Positions 35,319-43,352 of a DNA stretch of 64,000 bases are shown piece after piece. The position numbers and the translations under genes were made by a program. Below the pieces are notes generated by a model, which searched no databases, was not told where the DNA came from, and saw only the letters and a list, made by a program, of their open reading frames with translations. This stretch comes from Manganibacter manganicus (GTDB lineage Bacteria; Pseudomonadota; Alphaproteobacteria; Rhizobiales; Rhizobiaceae): contig NZ_MDET01000059.1 in the NCBI RefSeq assembly GCF_002075885.1, positions 1-64,000 on the forward strand, given 5' to 3'. Position 1 is the stretch's first letter. Each line of letters starts with the position of its first letter.

Positions 35319-35631
35319 GATCGATTGCCTTATGAGGCGGCGGAATGCGGCCTCCAAAGGGTCAATCGTGAGGGCGAGCCCCAACCGGAAATGAATAGTT
35401 GAATTTTTTCACGCGCTGAGCGTCGTACTTGGCGACATAGGCTGTGTGGCCATCGTCATGGTCGTCTCCACGACTAAGCGCGACACCGGCTGAATGGCTG
35501 GAATTTTAGGGGACGCCGACACCGTGATATCCTACTTTTCCGCCATTTACCGCACCTAAGGCGTCCGCTTTTGGGAATGGTGACGCCCAATGTCTTAGTT
35601 AGGCGCGTTGCTGCACCGTCCACGAGAAGGG
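35319..35631. other. Intergenic region upstream of the ubiquitin-like operon
   Basis: No gene is supported here. The region must contain the promoter for the minus-strand Ubl operon. GGACGCC near 35502 and GGCGTCC near 35560 form a short inverted pair flanking AT-rich DNA, possibly a remnant of a small mobile element, but I cannot identify it. Confidence 0.35.
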
Positions 35632-35940
35632 TCAAATCAGTTCGATACGCACCTTCCGCCCGACAACCTCAGCTGCACGCTGAAGGGTTGAGAGTGTAAC
35701 ATTTCCATCCTTTGGGTCCAGCAGTCGTCCGATCTGGCTTCGGCTCGTACCCATCCGCTCCGCGAGGCGTTTGCGAGAAAGATGCTGCTCTTTCATCGCC
35801 TCCTCAATTTGCCAGGCGAGCACCTCCTTTATGGCCGTGGCCTGAAACTCCTCAAGTTTCCCTATGTCCGAGAGGAAGCTGTCGAGCGTGGATAGCTCAG
35901 ACACCGACCGCTTTTCGATCATCTTTTCCGATGCCATCAT
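35632..35940 (-). CDS. HTH (XRE) antitoxin, HigA-like
   Basis: This 102-residue protein ends in an XRE-type helix-turn-helix (about 55-95: LSRKRLAERMGTSRSQIGRL) and has a helical N-terminus. ATG 35940 follows AGGAG at 5 bases; a GTG at 35946 is less likely. It lies 9 bases after the relic of a Gp49/HigB-like toxin gene, the toxin-first order typical of higBA. It should bind the palindrome at 36314-36329 and repress the operon. The antitoxin is intact although the toxin is not, so it may now serve only as a repressor or anti-toxin for related systems. Confidence 0.8.
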   Translation of the reverse strand: MMASEKMIEKRSVSELSTLDSFLSDIGKLEEFQATAIKEVLAWQIEEAMKEQHLSRKRLAERMGTSRSQIGRLLDPKDGNVTLSTLQRAAEVVGRKVRIELI

Positions 35941-35949
35941 AGACACTCC

Positions 35950-36301
35950 TTAATCCAGAAACTCACGCATTCGCCGACGGGCGAGAGCGAGTTCGTCATC
36001 GGGCGTTTTCTGAGCTTTCTTGATGAACCTGAAAGCACGATTATTGCCTGGTCGTGAACGCAGAACAGAGTACGGGCAATCCGCCGGCTCGGCAGCGTCG
36101 TCCTTACCTCCCACAGGCCGTCCTTGAGAGACCTGCAAGCGGCATTCCCACCGGCCAACGGAATTGAACACGCATCAAATCCAGCCCTATCACTTGTCGA
36201 TCTTCGGCCTCCAGACCTTGAAGCCAGTCGCGTACAACCTCGGTTCCGCTCGCGGTTCGATAGAAAACGACCAGTATCTGATTTGGTTTATCACCTGCCA
36301 T
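35950..36301 (-). pseudogene. Gp49/HigB-like toxin with two frameshifts
   Basis: The toxin reads MAGDKPNQILVVFYRTASG to VGMPLAG in frame, then continues in a second frame (SLKDGLWEVRTTLPSRRIAR) and ends in a third (FIKKAQKTPDDELALARR). Restoring one T after the codons for MPL (near 36133) and one T before FIKK (near 36028) gives a continuous 117-residue DUF891/Gp49-type RelE-like toxin. Both lesions are single-base losses in short T-runs. As written, translation stops at 36104 after 65 residues and the mRNA-cleaving fold is lost. Sequencing error in homopolymers is the alternative explanation. Confidence 0.78.
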
Positions 36302-36313
36302 ACCGCCTCATAT

Positions 36314-36329
36314 ATGGTACATGTACCAT
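36314..36329. promoter_or_regulatory. Palindromic operator of the higBA-like operon
   Basis: ATGGTACATGTACCAT is a perfect 16-bp palindrome 13 bases upstream of the toxin start. It is the natural binding site for the XRE antitoxin. The sequence closely resembles the palindrome before the Phd/VapC operon at 38718-38733. Confidence 0.6.
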
Positions 36330-36357
36330 TTAATGTTCATCTGCGCAATCATCCTAA

Positions 36358-37476
36358 TCACAGAACACCCCAGGCACGGTACCGCCCTCTCCCGGTCAAT
36401 TCCCGTACGCCGAGTTCCGCGATCAGGTTGAGTGCCCCGCGCGGCGTCACCTTAACGACCTTCGCCAGTATCGCTGCGGAGATCATCGGCCTCGAAAGAA
36501 CAAGCTCTATAGCTGACGGTAAGCTGCTAGATGCTCGCCGTCCGGCCAGTCTTCTCTCCATCTGGGTTCGCGCCTGCTGTAGGCGAACCAGTTCCCGCAT
36601 GCCGGCATCCGCCGTTGCCGTCATTGCATCGAGAAACGCAATGAGACGGGTGGTTCGGTCCTTTGCTCGGCGCCGCTCTCTGGAAACCGCCTTCAGCCCA
36701 ACGTTGAACGACGGCAGATGCGAGGAGACCTTACCTCGTGACCTCAGGTATTCGCCGACCAGCAGGCCGCCGAGCCAATGCTGCCGCTGCACCGGCTCGA
36801 TCGTCTCCCACGCATCAAACAACAACGCCGCTGCGATCGCCGGCGGCATAACCTGAACCGCCATCTCGACTGATCGCCATTGCGACACACGGTCGGCCTC
36901 GTCCCAATCAGGATCGCGGATCATCAGATCACCCACCGCCAAGCCGCAGCCTTTTTCTGTGCGATGACCATCACCTTTTGTCACACTACGGATTAGCCGC
37001 TCCGACCGTTCCAGCACGGCATCGATATGGGCGAACTCCTCCGCGAAAGGTTCCGGCTCATCAACCACCTCCCCCTCTTCTGCCCTAACCTCGACCGAGT
37101 GCTGGGGCGTCACGGCTTCCTGGTTCTGAGTCCCGGTCAGAGTATCGAAACCGCGTTCGCTTAATGCCCAACCGGCCTTGGTCGATGCGATACGTCGCCT
37201 CGCACGAAGGATGGTGTGGGAGATTGTCAATTCGTGGCTCGGTGCCCGAACGTCCATATGTGCGTCGTGGAGGACAAGATCCTCTACATGGACAAGTTCC
37301 CCCAAGACCCACATGCTGGCCGCAGAGTCGAAGAAGTGGGCGCGCTCAACGAAACCATCGCCGACCGTACTGCGGCGCACCGCCTCGTCCAGGCGTGCAA
37401 GCTGGTCTTCCGCCCGCGCTATTGCCGGAAGCAAGGTCTCCAGAGGGAGTAGGCCGATTTCATAAGCCATTGACAT
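36358..37476 (-). CDS. RHE_PE00001-family plasmid protein (DUF1612/HTH)
   Basis: This 372-residue protein belongs to the RHE_PE00001 family found near repABC origins on rhizobial plasmids. It begins MSMAYEIGLLPLETLLPAIA and contains RSTVGDGFVERAHFFDSAASMWVLG-type sequence (start and end only given here: STVGDGFVERAHF), DWDEADRVSQWR, and a C-terminal winged-helix part (SRPMISAAILAKVVKVTPRGA). The protein is predicted to be cytoplasmic and to bind DNA, but its role is unknown. It reads divergently from the serine recombinase across a 252-base AT-rich spacer. Confidence 0.85.
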   Translation of the reverse strand: MSMAYEIGLLPLETLLPAIARAEDQLARLDEAVRRSTVGDGFVERAHFFDSAASMWVLGELVHVEDLVLHDAHMDVRAPSHELTISHTILRARRRIASTKAGWALSERGFDTLTGTQNQEAVTPQHSVEVRAEEGEVVDEPEPFAEEFAHIDAVLERSERLIRSVTKGDGHRTEKGCGLAVGDLMIRDPDWDEADRVSQWRSVEMAVQVMPPAIAAALLFDAWETIEPVQRQHWLGGLLVGEYLRSRGKVSSHLPSFNVGLKAVSRERRRAKDRTTRLIAFLDAMTATADAGMRELVRLQQARTQMERRLAGRRASSSLPSAIELVLSRPMISAAILAKVVKVTPRGALNLIAELGVRELTGRGRYRAWGVL

Positions 37477-37728
37477 ATCGCATTTTTATATTTCATACGG
37501 AAATTAACACGCCAATAGCTTCCTTCATAGCGGCTATTCTCTATGCGTGTGTACTATATAGACGCTCCAGGCCTTCCGGATTGAACAGAGGTGCGTCGGC
37601 TGGCGCTCAGATCGACGGGAATATCCGTTTTCCCGGGCTTTAGAGGATCCCTAGCTTCGCGAAATCGCCTCAAGAGACGTTTACAAACGATCCTTTATCC
37701 TTATCCTCTGTATTTGGAAATCAGGACG

Positions 37729-38682
37729 ATGGGGGGCACAGAAGCGCTCGAAATGGCTAATGACACTCACAATCGGGCCTCCCGTCGACCACAGGGCCGC
37801 CTAATCGGCTATGCGCGGGTATCCACGGACGAACAGGCGACAGAAGCGCAAGAGATGGAGCTGCTCTCCGCCGGCTGCGATGTCATTGTCCGGGAGCATG
37901 GTTCCGGTGCCTCGCGCGCACGGCCTGCCCTCTCGAAACTCGTACGGGAGATCAGCACCGGCGACACGCTCGTCGTCGTTCGGCTTGATCGCCTGGCTCG
38001 CTCGGTTAGCCATCTACTTGAGGTGATCGAAAGTCTGACGGCCGCGGGCGCGCTTTTCCGATCATTGCGCGATCCGATCGACACGTCGACACCACAAGGG
38101 ATGTTCTCGCTCCAGGTCCTCGGCGCCGTAGCGCAGTTGGAGCGCTCGCTGATCTCGGAGCGCACCAAAGCCGGCATCAGGGCCGCGAAGGCGAAGGGCC
38201 GGCTACCCGGAAATCCCGGAATTCGCGAGCGCCGGCCAGAGGCGCTTGCGAAGATGACGGCCGCGCAGAAGGCAGCATACGGCACACGCATTCAGGCAAC
38301 GACCAATCAATGGCTTCCAACTGTAAAACGAATGCGTCCAGATCACACCTGGGACGATATTGCTCGTGTCCTAAAACAGCGCGGGCTCGACTGGACGCCG
38401 GAACGGCTTCGACGGGCAGTCAGATGGATGGTCTCCGAAGGCATGGCGGACGCCACCCTGCTTCGCAAATCACCGCCTCGTCTTCCTGAGGATCGGCTGA
38501 TGACGCTCGTCGCCGGCATTCACTCTTCAAATGCGAAGCTGACATTGCGGGAAATCGCCCGCCAACTTGAGCAGCTGCATGAACGCACCCCACGTGGCGG
38601 GATCAAATGGTCTCCTTCATCGGTCAAGAACCTGATTGACCGAGCGAGGCGATCCGGACTTCTGGCAAGAGAGTCGGCATGA
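37729..38682 (+). CDS. Serine recombinase (resolvase/invertase family)
   Basis: This 317-residue protein has an N-terminal resolvase domain: RLIGYARVSTDEQ with the nucleophilic serine at about 32, VVVRLDRLARSVSHLLEVI, QGMFSLQVLGAVAQLER and ERTKAGIRAAKAKGR at the end of the catalytic domain. A long C-terminal region with two HTH-like parts follows, rather than the single short HTH of Tn3 resolvases. The start could be 37729 or 37753; the ORF extended to a GTG at 37591 lacks family sequence. Next to repABC it probably resolves plasmid multimers. Confidence 0.87.
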   Translation: MGGTEALEMANDTHNRASRRPQGRLIGYARVSTDEQATEAQEMELLSAGCDVIVREHGSGASRARPALSKLVREISTGDTLVVVRLDRLARSVSHLLEVIESLTAAGALFRSLRDPIDTSTPQGMFSLQVLGAVAQLERSLISERTKAGIRAAKAKGRLPGNPGIRERRPEALAKMTAAQKAAYGTRIQATTNQWLPTVKRMRPDHTWDDIARVLKQRGLDWTPERLRRAVRWMVSEGMADATLLRKSPPRLPEDRLMTLVAGIHSSNAKLTLREIARQLEQLHERTPRGGIKWSPSSVKNLIDRARRSGLLARESA

Positions 38683-38717
38683 CCGCCCCTTGACCGTGAT
38701 GACTTCAATCGCATATA

Positions 38718-38733
38718 TGGTCACATGTGACCA
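38718..38733. promoter_or_regulatory. Palindromic operator of the Phd/VapC operon
   Basis: TGGTCACATGTGACCA is a perfect 16-bp palindrome 16 bases before the antitoxin start, preceded by an AT-rich GCATATA that may be the -10. It fits a Phd-type autorepression site and resembles the operator at 36314-36329. Confidence 0.6.
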
Positions 38734-38749
38734 CTTTGCGGAGCCGTCG

Positions 38750-38998
38750 ATGTCTACTGTCAGTCTGAAAGATGCGAAAGCTGGTCTTTCCAGCTATGTC
38801 GATGAGGCGATCAAGGGTGAATTCATCACCATCACCCGCCATGGAAAGCCTGTAGCTGCTCTGGTCCCTTTGCAGGCGGCGGAGATTGCCAAGCGCACAC
38901 TTAAACCCCGCCGGCCCAGCTTCCTGTCATACCTGAAGACCTTTCCTGGCGGAGAATTCGAGCGCAATCCCTCGCCTTCGCGGGATGTCGAACTTTGA
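38750..38998 (+). CDS. Phd/YefM-family antitoxin
   Basis: This 82-residue antitoxin starts STVSLKDAKAGLSSYVDEA and continues GEFITITRHGKPVAALVPL, the standard Phd/YefM fold that dimerises and binds DNA. The C-terminal part after residue 55 (KPRRPSFLSYLKTFPGG) is the region expected to block the toxin. ATG 38750 is the family start; longer upstream codons cover the operator. It overlaps the PIN toxin by 4 bases. Confidence 0.88.
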   Translation: MSTVSLKDAKAGLSSYVDEAIKGEFITITRHGKPVAALVPLQAAEIAKRTLKPRRPSFLSYLKTFPGGEFERNPSPSRDVEL

Positions 38999-39432
38999 CG
39001 GCATATCTTCTCGACACGAATGTCGTCTCGCTGCTGTCACCTTCGCGCGCCGAGGCCTCCACAGACCTATTCGCATGGCTCGACAAGGCCGCAGAAACGG
39101 CCGAGTTTTTCCTGTCGGTCGTCACCGTTCACGAGATCGAGCGCGGGATCATATTGCTCGAACGCAAAGGCGCCAGCGCCAAGGCAAGGGAACTCAGGTA
39201 CTGGATGGACGGCCTGTTCACCACATACGAGGATCGTATCATCCCGATAGACCCGGTGGTTTCCGCTTTGTCGGGCAAACTCGAAGCCGAAGTGATCGCT
39301 GCAGGCCACAGTCCCGGTATGGCCGATGCGCTTATCGCGGGAACCGCGAAGGCCCATGATTTAACCGTGGTCACGCTGAACCTGAAGCATTTCGAGCCGT
39401 TTGGCATCGATCTCATGGGCGCCCCTGTCTGA
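38995..39432 (+). CDS. vapC: VapC-type PIN-domain toxin
   Basis: This 145-residue toxin is a PIN ribonuclease. The acidic active site is visible: D in LLDTNVVSLL, E in VHEIERGI, D in MADALIAGTA and D after AHDLTVVTLN. The only start that keeps the first motif is TTG at 38995, sharing bases with the antitoxin stop, which implies translational coupling. It should cleave tRNA or rRNA when the Phd partner is lost, stabilising the plasmid. Confidence 0.9.
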   Translation: MTAYLLDTNVVSLLSPSRAEASTDLFAWLDKAAETAEFFLSVVTVHEIERGIILLERKGASAKARELRYWMDGLFTTYEDRIIPIDPVVSALSGKLEAEVIAAGHSPGMADALIAGTAKAHDLTVVTLNLKHFEPFGIDLMGAPV

Positions 39433-39497
39433 GCGTCGGTTCTGATACCGGTCGCAGTTACATCCGACGGTTCTCACCAAGGGTTCGCCGGCTGATG

Positions 39498-40808
39498 TCA
39501 TGGTCGCGGGTTCCGCTTGCGCAGGCTTTTCAGGAGCGAATCCGACACTTCGAGCCGTGGACCGGCCTCGGATGTCGCATTTTCCGTTGTTTGGCGCTGC
39601 TTCCCCTCGTCCAGCTTGGCGCGCAACAGGGCCATGATCATCGGCCAGGTCGAGAATTTCCCTTCCCGCGCCCTGTCGGTAAGGCTGCGCAGATAACCGC
39701 CGGCGCTGTTGATCTGGTCGGCACGCTGGTAGATCGCCGCAAGCGCAATCGCGGCCTGAACCTCACCCATGACCTCGCGGGCATCTTGCCAAGCGCTCGG
39801 GCTGATACCCAGCATGGTTCGGACCAGCTCCGCGGCCGCAACAAAATCGCGCCAGTGGCGGATTTCACCCGACTGGGCTGTTTCCCGCAAGTTCGGGCAA
39901 GCATCCAGCACGATGCTCAATGGCAGATCCCGCTTCGGCAAGCTCCTTACGTTGTCGGTTTCCGCAGCGTTGCCGCTTGCTTCCTTTTCTTTTCGAGAGC
40001 CGGTTTCAGATTCAAATATGGAGTCTGGATTTGAATTCTGTATGTGGCGTGCAGAATGAGACTCATTGGCGTTCGGATTCTGTGTTTTTGTGAAAGATTC
40101 CAGTACGTCGCGGATTTCCGCATGCAATTCGTAAAGCTCGGCGCAGATGTCCTCGATCAGCTGCCTGGAGGCCGTGCGAGGAAGCCTGGAGATGACGCCC
40201 TGATAGGTCTGAAGCACCCTGCCCCAGTTGCCGGGCACACCTTCCTCGAGGCCGGCATCGATCATCTTGACGATGTCGCGGCGTAGCAGCGTCAGGCGCT
40301 CCCTGGCGACACGGAACGCCTTCTTCTCGGCTTGCACCACTTCTGCCAGATCCCTGAGCTCCTCGGCGCGGGCGACGAGCGGCGACAGGTCGAAGCCATA
40401 GGCCTGCTCAATCTCCCCTGTCCTGCTCCGGCGCGCGAAGCGCTTGCCGTTCGGACTATCCCTCCGGATAATCAATCCGCATTCGACCAGAACGGACAGA
40501 TGCCGCCGAAGCGTCGCCGGCGAGATGCCGTTTGCGCGGGCCATAAGCTGCTCGTTCGACGGCCACACGATCAGCTCGCCTTCGGCCGAGAGTTCCGTTT
40601 CTCTGTGGAACGACAGCAAGGCGTTGAGGATCGCCAGCGCACGATCTGTCGCGCCGACCAGCTCTCGCGCTTCACGGACGTGCTGGAAAACCTGCCATTT
40701 ATTTGCGATCGCCTCCTTCGGCATCGCCTTGGCGGTTGCCTGGCTTGCAATCTGGCCAAGCGTCATCGATCGCCGCCCGAAGGGCGTCGTTGTGATATGC
40801 GTCTGCAT
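39498..40808 (-). CDS. repC: Plasmid replication initiator RepC
   Basis: This 436-residue initiator of repABC replicons starts MQTHITTTPFGRRSMTLGQIA and contains RALAILNALLSFHRETEL and the winged-helix DNA-binding segment PSNEQLMARANGISPATLRRHLSVLVE-type sequence (about 85-112), then a long helical region. An AT-rich stretch inside the gene is the expected origin. It is the last gene of the repABC operon and its translation is controlled by the antisense RNA in the repB-repC spacer. It is complete, so this replicon can probably replicate. Confidence 0.96.
   Translation of the reverse strand: MQTHITTTPFGRRSMTLGQIASQATAKAMPKEAIANKWQVFQHVREARELVGATDRALAILNALLSFHRETELSAEGELIVWPSNEQLMARANGISPATLRRHLSVLVECGLIIRRDSPNGKRFARRSRTGEIEQAYGFDLSPLVARAEELRDLAEVVQAEKKAFRVARERLTLLRRDIVKMIDAGLEEGVPGNWGRVLQTYQGVISRLPRTASRQLIEDICAELYELHAEIRDVLESFTKTQNPNANESHSARHIQNSNPDSIFESETGSRKEKEASGNAAETDNVRSLPKRDLPLSIVLDACPNLRETAQSGEIRHWRDFVAAAELVRTMLGISPSAWQDAREVMGEVQAAIALAAIYQRADQINSAGGYLRSLTDRAREGKFSTWPMIMALLRAKLDEGKQRQTTENATSEAGPRLEVSDSLLKSLRKRNPRP
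39978..40100. other. Probable oriV: AT-rich stretch inside repC
   Basis: Within repC, the bases coding for residues about 237-277 are much richer in A and T than their surroundings (runs such as ttccttttcttttc and gaattctgtatg). In characterised repABC plasmids the origin lies in an AT-rich segment within repC where RepC binds. The location is by analogy. Confidence 0.5.
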
Positions 40809-40876
40809 TGTCCTTCACCTATCGCTAGGCAAAAGAAATCTGCTCGCCGAAACAGCGGTTATCCTGACGAGGACTC

Positions 40877-40963
40877 TTGACTGCGATTCGCGGAAATGCG
40901 ATTCTCTGTTTGCTTATGACTGAGAAGGGCTTCCGGATGCGGTTTCGGGGGCCTTTTTCTTTT
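40877..40963 (+). ncRNA. Antisense ctRNA (incA-alpha type) between repB and repC
   Basis: In the 179-base repB-repC spacer a counter-transcribed RNA gene runs against the operon. TTGACT (40877-40882) is a good -35, with a weak -10 around ATTCTC (40901-40906). The RNA would start near 40912 and end at a terminator: GGCTTCCG (40928-40935) pairs with CGGGGGCC (40946-40953) using two G-U pairs, then TTTTTCTTTT. A product of about 50 nt fits the known ctRNAs that block repC expression and set copy number and incompatibility. Confidence 0.75.
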
Positions 40964-40987
40964 GCGGTTGTGTGTCTCGAATTCTGC

Positions 40988-42004
40988 TTAGTGCGGCTTC
41001 TCCTTTTCCCTTTCAAACTCTTGGTAGAGTTCGAGCAGACGAGCTGCAACGAACTCGCCGAACTCCAACGACTCCTCGGCGTCCACCACAACGGCGACCG
41101 ACTTGCTCGTCCGCTCAACAGTTGCGATCTTCTGCCCGTTATTGGCCTTCACGACAAAACGACTCGACTTACCAGCGACCTTCTTCGGAGCGAGAGCGTT
41201 GAAAAGGCGCACGAAGCGTTGATCTGTGTCTGCTTCGGAGAATTTTGGATCGTTAAGGGCGGCGTCTAAGCGGCTCTGGTTCTTTAGCGCTGCTATCCGC
41301 TCAGCGAGTGCGTTCCATCGAGGACGTCCCGCTTTTGGCGCGGGACCGATCGCCATGATGACGTCTTTCGGGATTGACCTGGTGAGCGACAGAAGCCTGG
41401 AGAGTTGGGTCTTCTCCATGCTCAGAGCCGACATGATCACAGCACGATCGAAACCTTGCTCCTCGAGCGTCAGCGCGAAGAGCCCGCGTTCTATGTAGCT
41501 TAGGTCTTTCCGAGCGGAATTTTCCTGCCCTTGGATGACGACGAGTTCTTCGTCTGTCAGGTTTTGGACCACCGCGCGGACCGGCCGACCAAGTTTGGCT
41601 AGTATCTTTGCGCGCCGATGACCATAAGCGATCTGGTAGTAGTCCGGCTTATCAGGGTGAGGCCGGACCAGGATGGGGCTCTTCTGGCCGGAGTCCTTTA
41701 TCGCCTGATAGAGTACCATGAAATCTGCGCCCTCGTCGTCGAGGCGATCTTGGGCGAACGATCCGGAAAGCTTGTCGGAGGGTACTTCAACTACCGCGGC
41801 TCCCGACGCGACGAGGGCTTTGGCGCGTTCCGCCGCAGACGCGATTTGCCCAAGTGAACGTCCCATAGCGCCTACTGCTCCGGACTGGACGTGCGATATT
41901 GGCTGAGGCGCTTGTGGCACAGGGGGATTTGGCTCGGAGTTGCCATATGGCAACTCTTCAGACCGACGCGTCAACATTGCCTTGAGGGTGTCTTTTCGGC
42001 TCAT
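40988..42004 (-). CDS. repB: Plasmid partitioning protein RepB (ParB family)
   Basis: This 338-residue ParB-like protein has the N-terminal ParB/Srx nuclease-fold region (IPVRPHPDKPDYYQIAYGHRR-like: VRPHPDKPDYYQIAYGHRR, then NSARKDLSYIERGLFAL) and an HTH around MSALSMEKTQLSRLLSL. ATG 42004 overlaps the repA stop (ATGA) and has GGAGGAGGG 5-6 bases before it, so it is preferred to ATG 42019. A parS-like palindrome lies inside its first 25 codons. RepB binds parS and works with RepA to segregate the plasmid. Confidence 0.95.
   Translation of the reverse strand: MSRKDTLKAMLTRRSEELPYGNSEPNPPVPQAPQPISHVQSGAVGAMGRSLGQIASAAERAKALVASGAAVVEVPSDKLSGSFAQDRLDDEGADFMVLYQAIKDSGQKSPILVRPHPDKPDYYQIAYGHRRAKILAKLGRPVRAVVQNLTDEELVVIQGQENSARKDLSYIERGLFALTLEEQGFDRAVIMSALSMEKTQLSRLLSLTRSIPKDVIMAIGPAPKAGRPRWNALAERIAALKNQSRLDAALNDPKFSEADTDQRFVRLFNALAPKKVAGKSSRFVVKANNGQKIATVERTSKSVAVVVDAEESLEFGEFVAARLLELYQEFEREKEKPH
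41937..41956. promoter_or_regulatory. parS: parS-like palindrome inside repB
   Basis: The 16-bp core GTTGCCATATGGCAAC (41939-41954) extends to a 20-bp perfect palindrome. It has the GTT...AAC ends and length of repABC parS sites, with AT rather than the common GC at the centre. An identical core lies upstream of repA at 43332-43347. Confidence 0.75.
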
Positions 42005-43215
42005 GGCGCCCTCCTCCAAGCCTGTTGCATCAGCCTGTCGATTTCGTCATTTACGGCATCGAGAGATTCCATGGCGCGGTCATAAGTTTGCTTGGTGAAA
42101 TTCTCTCTGCCCACCTCGTAAAGGGTTTGTTTCGAAAGGCCTGCGTCCGAGATTGCAGTCGATTTAACCATTGTGCTGTTCAAGACTCGTTCTCGAAACA
42201 GCGATCGCATAAAGGCAACCATTTGCGTTTGTGGCGCATCGGCTGGCTCGAACCGAGTCACAACGTAGCGAATGAAGTCGTATTCGAGATCGCCTCCGGA
42301 CCCTTGCACCACCCTGAGGATATCGGCTGCCATCAATAGGAATTGGCACATCGACATAACATCTAGCATCTGTGGATGAACGGTAATGATAAGCCCCGTT
42401 GCCGCACATAATGCCCCGAGTGTGAGAAAGCCCAACTGCGGAGGGCAGTCTAGGATCATGACATCATAGTTATCGGCAACGGACCCCAACGCGGTAGCTA
42501 CGCGCCCGAAAAAGGGCTCGGCGTCACGTTCCGCAAGGGCTCTTGGCGTGTCATGCTCATATTCCATGAGTTCCAAATTCCCGGGAATAAGATCGAGACC
42601 TGGGAAATAGGTTTTGCGGATGACATCCGTGAGAGGCTTACGATCTTCGTCGTATCGAACAGCCGCGTACATCGTCTGATTGGGCTGAATGTCGTACTCG
42701 GGCTGATAGCCATGCAGCGCAGTAAGTGAGGCTTGGGGATCGAGATCGACCGCAAGCACACGGTAACCTTGAAGTGCAAGGTACTGCGCAAGGTGCGCAG
42801 CTGTCGTCGTCTTTCCCGACCCGCCCTTGAAATTCACCACTGCCATTACCTGGCAGTGTTCGTCACCTTGCCTGTGCGGTACGTAACGCTTTCCTTTTGA
42901 GCCTTCTTCCAGAACAACCCGCAGTTCATTGATTTGGTCAAGCGTATAGGATCGCCGTCCACCGGCCCCGAGTGCCGGCTGTGGACCTTTGCCACCAAGC
43001 GACAATTGACGTAAATACGCGTCTGCGATGCCGATAAGCTTTGCTGCCTCAACGGAAGAGAAGGAGCGAAGCGTTTTCCTCGACACGGGCGGGAACAATG
43101 CTTCCCGCATCGCCAATAGTTCTGCGGACAACGCGGCGCCGTCGGCCGCGATGACGTCGGTCATCAGCGGCTTCGTTCCCGGCGCTAGTGTTTTTGCACT
43201 ACGAGCTTTTTGCAT
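42001..43215 (-). CDS. repA: Plasmid partitioning ATPase RepA (ParA family)
   Basis: This 404-residue ATPase has an N-terminal HTH region (about 50-110: FSSVEAAKLIGIADAYLRQL, SYTLDQINELR) and a ParA core with deviant Walker A FKGGSGKTTTAAHLAQ (130-145), VDLDPQASLT and Walker B DVMILDCPPQL. It is the first gene of repABC, represses the operon with RepB, and drives partitioning. ATG 43215 lies among short direct repeats that may be its own operator; ATG 43164 is an alternative start. The gene overlaps repB by 4 bases. Confidence 0.96.
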   Translation of the reverse strand: MQKARSAKTLAPGTKPLMTDVIAADGAALSAELLAMREALFPPVSRKTLRSFSSVEAAKLIGIADAYLRQLSLGGKGPQPALGAGGRRSYTLDQINELRVVLEEGSKGKRYVPHRQGDEHCQVMAVVNFKGGSGKTTTAAHLAQYLALQGYRVLAVDLDPQASLTALHGYQPEYDIQPNQTMYAAVRYDEDRKPLTDVIRKTYFPGLDLIPGNLELMEYEHDTPRALAERDAEPFFGRVATALGSVADNYDVMILDCPPQLGFLTLGALCAATGLIITVHPQMLDVMSMCQFLLMAADILRVVQGSGGDLEYDFIRYVVTRFEPADAPQTQMVAFMRSLFRERVLNSTMVKSTAISDAGLSKQTLYEVGRENFTKQTYDRAMESLDAVNDEIDRLMQQAWRRAP

Positions 43216-43257
43216 AACTACGAGTTTTCTTCCAACTACGCTATTTCCTCGTAGGTA
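43197..43257. promoter_or_regulatory. Short repeats at the repA start (candidate RepA operator)
   Basis: ACTACGAG occurs at 43199-43206 and 43217-43224, ACTACG again at 43235-43240, and the complement CTCGTAG at 43248-43254. The regular spacing around the repA start codon suggests a binding region for autoregulation by RepA/RepB. No promoter hexamers are clear. Confidence 0.5.
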
Positions 43258-43326
43258 TGATTGCCCCGAGTCGCACGATTCTGCAAGGAATTTAAGGTTA
43301 ACAGATATTTACATCTGTGGCATTGA

Positions 43327-43352
43327 CTCGAGTTGCCATATGGCAACTCGAG
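43327..43352. promoter_or_regulatory. parS: parS-like palindrome upstream of repA
   Basis: A 26-bp perfect palindrome is centred on the core GTTGCCATATGGCAAC (43332-43347), flanked by CTCGA and TCGAG. It lies about 112 bases upstream of repA and is the second copy of the site found inside repB, supporting its role in RepB binding and partition. Confidence 0.8.

Noticed and set aside
34446..35402. 318-codon plus-strand frame over the Ubl-E2 gene
   Set aside because: The minus-strand protein has beta-grasp and E2-like signatures and is coupled to the JAB-E1 gene; the plus frame is a shadow.
35502..35566. GGACGCC/GGCGTCC pair as an insertion-sequence end
   Set aside because: The arms are only 7 bases, there is no transposase and no duplication, so the evidence is too weak for a mobile-element call.
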